The notes under the pieces: model-generated
Database searches by the model: none
The model's input: only the letters and a program-made list of their open reading frames with translations
Told to the model about the DNA's origin: nothing
Translations under genes and position numbers: made by a program
Shown here: positions 12,109 to 16,723 of the stretch, in pieces
Layout of the letters: every line of letters starts with the position of its first letter
Numbering within the stretch: position 1 is the first letter of the stretch
Assembly: GCA_934615635.1 (NCBI GenBank)
Contig: CAKTTT010000034.1
Span: 1 to 16,723, forward strand
Direction: 5' to 3'
From: an uncultured Eubacteriales bacterium
GTDB taxonomy: Bacteria; Bacillota; Clostridia; Oscillospirales; Acutalibacteraceae
DNA length: 16,723 nt

Positions 12109-15084
12109 GTGGGCCGCAGGGGTAAAAGACAAGGCAGCCGTTCCATCCTGATACAGATCCTGATTCCCATGCTGCTGGTTATGCTGGCGCAGGCCGGCCT
12201 TTTCGTCGTTACCATGATGTACGGCGGCGCGGTGGAACAACTGCGATCCAACGCCTTCGATATCCTCACCGAGCGCGTCTCCAACCGAAAAAATTATCTG
12301 CAGAATGAGATGATCCAGCGTTGGTCTAATGTAGACGAGGCGGTGGAGCAGTTCCAGAACGTCATCATGGACTTCTTGAAGGAGAAGGGGGCTTCCCCGG
12401 AGGAGCTGACGGTATCCAGTCCTCTTTCGGAGGAGCTGCTGGAAAAGCTCTCCGAAGACATGATCCTGCTGCTGCGGCGCAATGGCGTGACCGGGATGTT
12501 CCTAGTGCTGGAAGGCGACGGTTCCCCGGATAAAACCGGCCTGTACCTGCGGGATATGGATCCCAAAACCAGCCCCGCGGACAACTCCGACCTGCTGGTG
12601 GAACGGGGCCCCGGCTCCCTGGTGAGGAAAAAAGGCTTCGCCACCGATATTTTCTGGCAGCCCCGGTTCGATTTCAGCGGCTCGGGAGAGATCACCAGCT
12701 ACGATTTCTATCAAAAGCCTTTTGATGCGGCGCTGGAATACCAGGTGACGGACAATGCCGACCTGGGATATTGGAGCCTGCCCTTCCGTATGAATTCCAA
12801 CGATGTGGATATCGTTACCTATTCGGTGCCGCTGCTGGACGGCGACGGCCGCCCTTACGGCGTGGCGGGGGTGGAGCTTACCGCCGATTACCTGCGCTCC
12901 CTGCTGCCCTCCGGAGAGCTGAGCGAGGATGATAAGGGCGCTTATCTGCTGGCCGTGGCCCAGGGAGAGGAGCACACTTTCTCCAATGTGGTTTCCAGCG
13001 GCTCCGCCTTCAAGCAGATTTTCGGCGAACAGAAGCAGACGGTTTTCTCTACGGAAGCGGCCCATGGCTGCATCTATCCCGCGGAGAAAAGCGCGCGGGT
13101 CACCGAATCGGCCTTCGGCTGCGTGACCTATCTCCAGCTTTACAACTCCCACACCCCTTTTGAAAACGACCGCTGGGCGGTCATCGGCGTGATGCGGGAC
13201 CGGGACCTTCTCAGCTTCGCCCACCGGATGGAACGCACTATTCTGGCGGCTTCCCTGGCCTCCCTCCTCATCGGGATACTGGGGCTGTGCATGGCTGCCG
13301 GCTTCCTGACCCGGCCCATCGCCGCCCTGGTGAAAAGGCTGAAAAGCAGCGATGCGAACCAGCCCGTCCGGCTGGACAAGGTCCACATCACCGAAATCGA
13401 CCAACTCACCGAGGCGGTGGAGCAGCTAAGCCTGCGGGTGGCGGAATCGGCCGCGCGGCTGCCGAAAATCATCGAGCTGACCGGCCTGTCCATCGTGGCC
13501 TTCGAATTCGTCAAATCCACCGGGCGTTTTTATCTAACAGGAGATGTACAGCGCCTGCTGGGATCCGAGCCGGCAGATCTGGAGAACTTCCGCCGCGTCA
13601 TGGAGGACCTGGAGAACCACTGTCTGGAAAGCGTGCAGGAGCAGGGCGACCTGCGGATTTATAGCCTGGAGAGGGAGGACGGCCGCCGCTGGATCCGGCT
13701 CAAGCTGTTGGAGGACGAGGAAAAAATCATCGGCACCCTCTCCGACATCACCCAGGAAATCCAGGAGAAGAGAAAAATCGAGTACGAGCGGGACCACGAC
13801 CTCATGACGAGCCTGCTTAACCGCCGCGCCTTTTACAACTGGCTGGGCCAGCTTTTCCAGTGTCCGGAAAAGCTGGGCGTCGCCGCCCTCATCATGCTGG
13901 ATCTGGATAACCTGAAATACATCAACGATACCTACGGCCACGACAAAGGCGACGAATATATCCGCTGCACGGCGGACATCATCCGCCGGCATACCCCGCC
14001 GGGAGCGGTGCTGTCCCGGATGTCCGGGGATGAGTTCTATATTTTCCTTTACGGCTATTCCTCCAAAGAAGAGCTCCGATGCATCATCGAGAGCCTGCGG
14101 GAAGGGATGCAGCATACTCTGTTCCCCCTGCCGGACAATCCCGATTTCAAGGTGCGGGCCTCCGCCGGCGTCGCCTGGTATCCCCAGGATTCCACCATCT
14201 ATGAACAACTGCTGAAATACGCGGATTTCGCCATGTATAAGGTCAAGAACACCGTCAAGGGGGAATTCAGCGAGTTCGACAAGGACAGCTACAGCCGGGA
14301 CGCCTATCTCCTCCACGGCAAGGAGGATCTCAACCGGATGCTGGACGGCGGACTGGTGACCTATCATTTTCAGCCCATCGTGGACGCCCATACCGGAGAG
14401 GTGTTCGGCTATGAGGCGCTGATGCGCTCCACGCTGGAGCCCCTCCCCTCCCCCGACGTGATTCTCAACCTGGCCCGCTCCCAATCCAAACTCTATCAAA
14501 TCGAGCGGATGACCTTGTTCCGGTCCCTGGAGGATTTCGATCGCTTCCGCGAGAAAACCGGCGACCGCCGCCTCTTCGTCAATTCCATTTCCAATCAGAT
14601 CCTCACACCCGAGGACGTGGCGGCCTTTGAGGAGGAGTATGGCGAGTACCTCCACCGGCTGGTGGTGGAGCTTACCGAGGAGGAGAAGCCGGACGAAGAG
14701 ATGGCCCGCCGCAAAAAGCTCATCTGCCGCCGGTGGGACGCCCAAATGGCGCTGGACGATTACGGCACCGGCTATAACAGCGAATTCACCCTGCTTTCGC
14801 TGAACCCGGATTATCTCAAAATCGACATGTCCATCGTGCGGAACATCGACCGGGATGCCAACCGGCAGATGATTTTGCAGAACACCCTGCATTACGCCAG
14901 AAGCCAGGGGATCCTGCTCATTGCAGAAGGGGTGGAAACCTGGGGTGAAATGGAGTATCTGATCCGCAGCGGCGTCCACTATCTGCAAGGGTATTACATT
15001 GGTCTGCCCCATCCCACGCCCGGAGAACCCATCGCCCATGTCCGGGAGGAAATCCGGCGGATCGCCTCCGAAGCGGCGCTGTGA
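12109..15084 (+). CDS. Transmembrane dCache-PAS-GGDEF-EAL c-di-GMP signalling protein
   Basis: A 991-residue protein. Start is GTG 12109, with GGAGG 7 nt before it. Architecture: a membrane helix at about 13-37, an outer dCache-like sensor domain at about 38-372 (with YSVPLLDGDGRPYGVAGVEL), a second helix at about 378-400, a HAMP-like linker to about 450, a PAS-like domain at about 452-555, GGDEF at 562-725 and EAL at about 740-985. The GGDEF domain keeps the metal and substrate part (DLDNLKYINDTYGHDKGDEY, from 598), but the signature is SGDEF (639-643) and the upstream inhibitory RxxD is absent. The EAL domain looks complete: QPIVD (755), EAL (769-771), DDYGTG (883), LKID, AEGVET (E940) and a late QGY. 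It may make and/or degrade c-di-GMP in response to an extracellular ligand, probably delivered by the lipoprotein encoded upstream. The enzymatic direction is undetermined. Confidence 0.95.
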   Translation: MGRRGKRQGSRSILIQILIPMLLVMLAQAGLFVVTMMYGGAVEQLRSNAFDILTERVSNRKNYLQNEMIQRWSNVDEAVEQFQNVIMDFLKEKGASPEELTVSSPLSEELLEKLSEDMILLLRRNGVTGMFLVLEGDGSPDKTGLYLRDMDPKTSPADNSDLLVERGPGSLVRKKGFATDIFWQPRFDFSGSGEITSYDFYQKPFDAALEYQVTDNADLGYWSLPFRMNSNDVDIVTYSVPLLDGDGRPYGVAGVELTADYLRSLLPSGELSEDDKGAYLLAVAQGEEHTFSNVVSSGSAFKQIFGEQKQTVFSTEAAHGCIYPAEKSARVTESAFGCVTYLQLYNSHTPFENDRWAVIGVMRDRDLLSFAHRMERTILAASLASLLIGILGLCMAAGFLTRPIAALVKRLKSSDANQPVRLDKVHITEIDQLTEAVEQLSLRVAESAARLPKIIELTGLSIVAFEFVKSTGRFYLTGDVQRLLGSEPADLENFRRVMEDLENHCLESVQEQGDLRIYSLEREDGRRWIRLKLLEDEEKIIGTLSDITQEIQEKRKIEYERDHDLMTSLLNRRAFYNWLGQLFQCPEKLGVAALIMLDLDNLKYINDTYGHDKGDEYIRCTADIIRRHTPPGAVLSRMSGDEFYIFLYGYSSKEELRCIIESLREGMQHTLFPLPDNPDFKVRASAGVAWYPQDSTIYEQLLKYADFAMYKVKNTVKGEFSEFDKDSYSRDAYLLHGKEDLNRMLDGGLVTYHFQPIVDAHTGEVFGYEALMRSTLEPLPSPDVILNLARSQSKLYQIERMTLFRSLEDFDRFREKTGDRRLFVNSISNQILTPEDVAAFEEEYGEYLHRLVVELTEEEKPDEEMARRKKLICRRWDAQMALDDYGTGYNSEFTLLSLNPDYLKIDMSIVRNIDRDANRQMILQNTLHYARSQGILLIAEGVETWGEMEYLIRSGVHYLQGYYIGLPHPTPGEPIAHVREEIRRIASEAAL

Positions 15085-15923
15085 CGGAGCAGCGGTTGGA
15101 CCGGGCCCGAAACGCGGGCGAAAGCAGGGGCTTCAAAGGCCCGCAAAGGTCTGATACCGGCAAGCCAAGAGGCCGCGGGCCCGGGCCACACGCCGCCTGC
15201 CATCGGCGGCTCCGCCTGTAAAGGGGATTTTTCTTCCGTCGGTCCCGCGATTAGCGGGACCCGGAAAGATCGGCGGCGCGCTCCCGTGCAAAGGCCTCTG
15301 AGAACCGCTCCCGGCGAAACAAGGGTAAAAAACCGGCCGATAAAGGCGGTCTCATGCTGGCAAGCGTCCTCAAAGGCACGTCCCCCTCGTCCGTAAATCG
15401 GCGTTCGGGACCAAGCCGGAGCTGTTGATTGATCCTCCGCCCGCGCTTGCCGCTAAAGCTTTTTCTCCCCGGCGGCGTCAGGGACCGTGTAACCGCAGGG
15501 CAATATATCCTCCGCTCATAACCTGCCTTTAGCGAAAACGCCGCCTGCCGCGCGGCGTGCGCTCCCTTTCCCCGCCCGGATTCCTTCTTATCCGCCGCTT
15601 ATCCCTCCTTTCCCGACGGCTGAAGCTTTCCCGAATCCTCGGTACAGTTCACAGCCGGGCGCTTTTAAAGTCAAAACCAGCAGCGAACCCGGAGGCATAC
15701 GTAAGCGTAGAAAGGGCTGGATATCTTCGGGCGTCTTAAGACGCACACAACGGTATTTCCCTTGCTGCACCTGCCCCGCCGCCCGTAAACGGGCGCACAC
15801 CATCTACCGTTGATTTTTCTGCTATGTAGCTTTTTTATTTGTGGCTCGCCGCGCTCCCTGCTGGAAGCGAAAGCTGGCAGGGCGCCTCCCTCCGGCACAA
15901 CCCGTGGTTTCCGTTACAACAAA
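15085..15923. other. Gene-less region with several short hairpins
   Basis: No supported coding region. Visible structures are: GCCGCC/GGCGGC (15192-15210, with a TTTTT stretch about 20 nt later, a weak terminator candidate for the operon); GGTCCCGC/GCGGGACC (15241-15261); the palindrome GCGTCTTAAGACGC (15731-15744); and CGCCCGT/ACGGGCG (15780-15795). A 71-codon minus frame (15588-15803) has no convincing ribosome binding site. The second copy of the short dispersed repeat lies at 15616-15638. Confidence 0.45.
15616..15638 (-). repeat. Short dispersed repeat, copy 2
   Basis: Matches 8660-8682 at 22 of 23 positions in the same orientation. A weaker shared AAGAAGGAA follows both copies on the minus strand, suggesting that a longer element has decayed. 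Confidence 0.6.
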
Positions 15924-15924
15924 G

Positions 15925-15961
15925 AACGCCCGGCGGATTCATATAGAACCCACCGGGCGTT
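15925..15961 (-). terminator. nrdJ: Terminator-like hairpin after nrdJ
   Basis: AACGCCCGG (15925-15933) pairs perfectly with CCGGGCGTT (15953-15961). An inner GGATTC/GAACCC stem makes a hairpin of nearly 20 paired bases. On the minus strand it lies about 60 nt after the nrdJ stop, followed by CTTTGTTG, a poor T-run. It is the best terminator candidate for nrdJ. Confidence 0.6.
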
Positions 15962-16023
15962 TCCCGTTTCCCGGGCCGCGCTTGTCACCGCCGCCCGGCC
16001 CTATGGAGCGGTCCCTCCAGATC

Positions 16024-16723
16024 TCAACCGCATTTGGAATAGCCGCAGTTGCGGCACATGACGCAGCCGCCCTCATGCTCCACCTTGGCGCCGCATTCCG
16101 GGCATTCCCGGATGTGGGCGGCCACGGCCGGGACCGGCTTGTCCGACCGGGCGGGGGCGGCGGGCTCCGCCGGGGCCACATGGATGCCGGCCGCCTGAAA
16201 CTCCTTGGATGCCACCACCTTCTGGATCACCCGGGCGATGGCATCGGGGCAGGAGGTGCATTTCATCCCCGGCTGACGGATGGTGGAGGGACAGCGTATC
16301 CCCCTGAGCTGGCTCACAATGGTATTGACGTCCAGCCCGGAGCGCAGGGCGATGGACACCAGCCGGGAGGTAGCCTCCGACTGAGAGGGACAGCCCCCCG
16401 CCTTGCCCGTGTTGGTAAACACCTCGCAAATACCGTTTTCGTCGTAGTTCACCGTGATATATAGGTTGCCGCAGCCAATGGCCACCTTTTCGGTGAGTCC
16501 CTGGGTCACGTCCGGCCGGGGGCGGGGGGTGATGACGAAGGGCTGGGCGGGAGGCGTCTCGATCTCCGGCGCCGCATCGGCGGCCGGTTCCGCCGTCTTG
16601 CCCGCGGTCTCCTCCTTCTTGGCCAGGTTGAGGACCTGGATCTCCCGGCTGCCGTCCCGGTAGATGGTGACGCCCTTGCAGCCCAGGCGGTAGGCCAGCA
16701 TGTAGACCTCCGCCACCTCCTCC
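16024..16723 (-). CDS. nrdJ: Adenosylcobalamin-dependent (class II) ribonucleotide reductase, C-terminal part
   Basis: About 233 C-terminal residues of a larger protein; the 5' part is beyond the window, so the frame enters at the edge (EEVAEVYMLAYRLGCKG). Recognisable segments are LGCKGVTIYRDGSREIQVL, then after a Pro/Ala-rich linker KVAIGCGNLYITVNYDENG, EVFTNTGKAGGC, SRLVSIALRSGLDV and IVSQLRGIRCP. The C-terminus is a four-Cys zinc-ribbon-like CPECG...CRNCGYSKCG. These match the end of B12-dependent NrdJ enzymes, where the C-terminal cysteines help re-reduce the active site. The enzyme makes deoxyribonucleotides without needing oxygen, in keeping with an anaerobe. Catalytic residues of the barrel are not visible here. 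The stop codon is TGA at 16024-16026. Confidence 0.93.
   Translation of the reverse strand, partial: EEVAEVYMLAYRLGCKGVTIYRDGSREIQVLNLAKKEETAGKTAEPAADAAPEIETPPAQPFVITPRPRPDVTQGLTEKVAIGCGNLYITVNYDENGICEVFTNTGKAGGCPSQSEATSRLVSIALRSGLDVNTIVSQLRGIRCPSTIRQPGMKCTSCPDAIARVIQKVVASKEFQAAGIHVAPAEPAAPARSDKPVPAVAAHIRECPECGAKVEHEGGCVMCRNCGYSKCG

Noticed and set aside
13534..15039. 501-codon minus-strand frame opposite the GGDEF-EAL gene
   Set aside because: It is antisense to conserved GGDEF and EAL motifs; its long openness is due to codon bias of the real gene.
15588..15803. 71-codon minus-strand frame as a small protein gene
   Set aside because: It begins ATG-GTG without a good Shine-Dalgarno and overlaps hairpins and the dispersed repeat; no family was recognised.

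Overview
The window looks like a GC-rich Firmicute chromosome, most likely a gut-type clostridium of the Oscillospiraceae kind. This is inferred from the mnmG-rsmG-noc/parB gene order, strong AGGAGG-type ribosome binding sites, consensus sigma-A promoters, a PxTGD-type surface anchor and a B12-type ribonucleotide reductase. No rRNA, tRNA, CRISPR array, insertion sequence or phage gene was recognised.

Layout. (1) 1-2527: the start of a DUF4432 (aldose-epimerase-like) gene on the minus strand, with a near-consensus promoter and a 30-bp perfect palindrome in its leader; about 1 kb of gene-less DNA with strong inverted repeats and 2.5 copies of an 87-bp tandem repeat; then a LacI-family repressor on the plus strand. 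Repressor, palindrome and sugar-epimerase-like gene probably form one local regulatory circuit. (2) 3112-4038: a secreted, wall- or membrane-anchored protein with a CBM9/DOMON-like domain, closed by a textbook terminator. (3) 4039-8178: a gene-less leader with DnaA-box-like and palindromic sites, then mnmG, rsmG and a Noc/ParB-type gene. These housekeeping genes (tRNA wobble modification, 16S rRNA methylation, nucleoid occlusion or segregation) usually sit near the Firmicute replication origin, but mnmE is not in its usual place before mnmG. (4) 8707-10418: two minus-strand single genes, a PAP2-like membrane phosphatase/transferase and a RimJ/RimL-type GNAT acetyltransferase, separated by a hairpin-rich spacer. 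(5) 10554-15084: a strongly promoted two-gene operon of a solute-binding lipoprotein and a large transmembrane dCache-PAS-GGDEF-EAL protein, with no ABC permease or ATPase. I infer that the lipoprotein supplies ligand sensing to the c-di-GMP enzyme. (6) 15085-16723: about 840 bp of gene-less DNA, a terminator hairpin and the 3' part of nrdJ on the minus strand.

The most interesting items are the permease-less binding-protein/c-di-GMP operon, the 87-bp tandem repeats carrying perfect DnaA-box matches, the palindrome and half-site array at the DUF4432 promoter, and two hairpin-dense gene-less intervals that could encode structured RNA.
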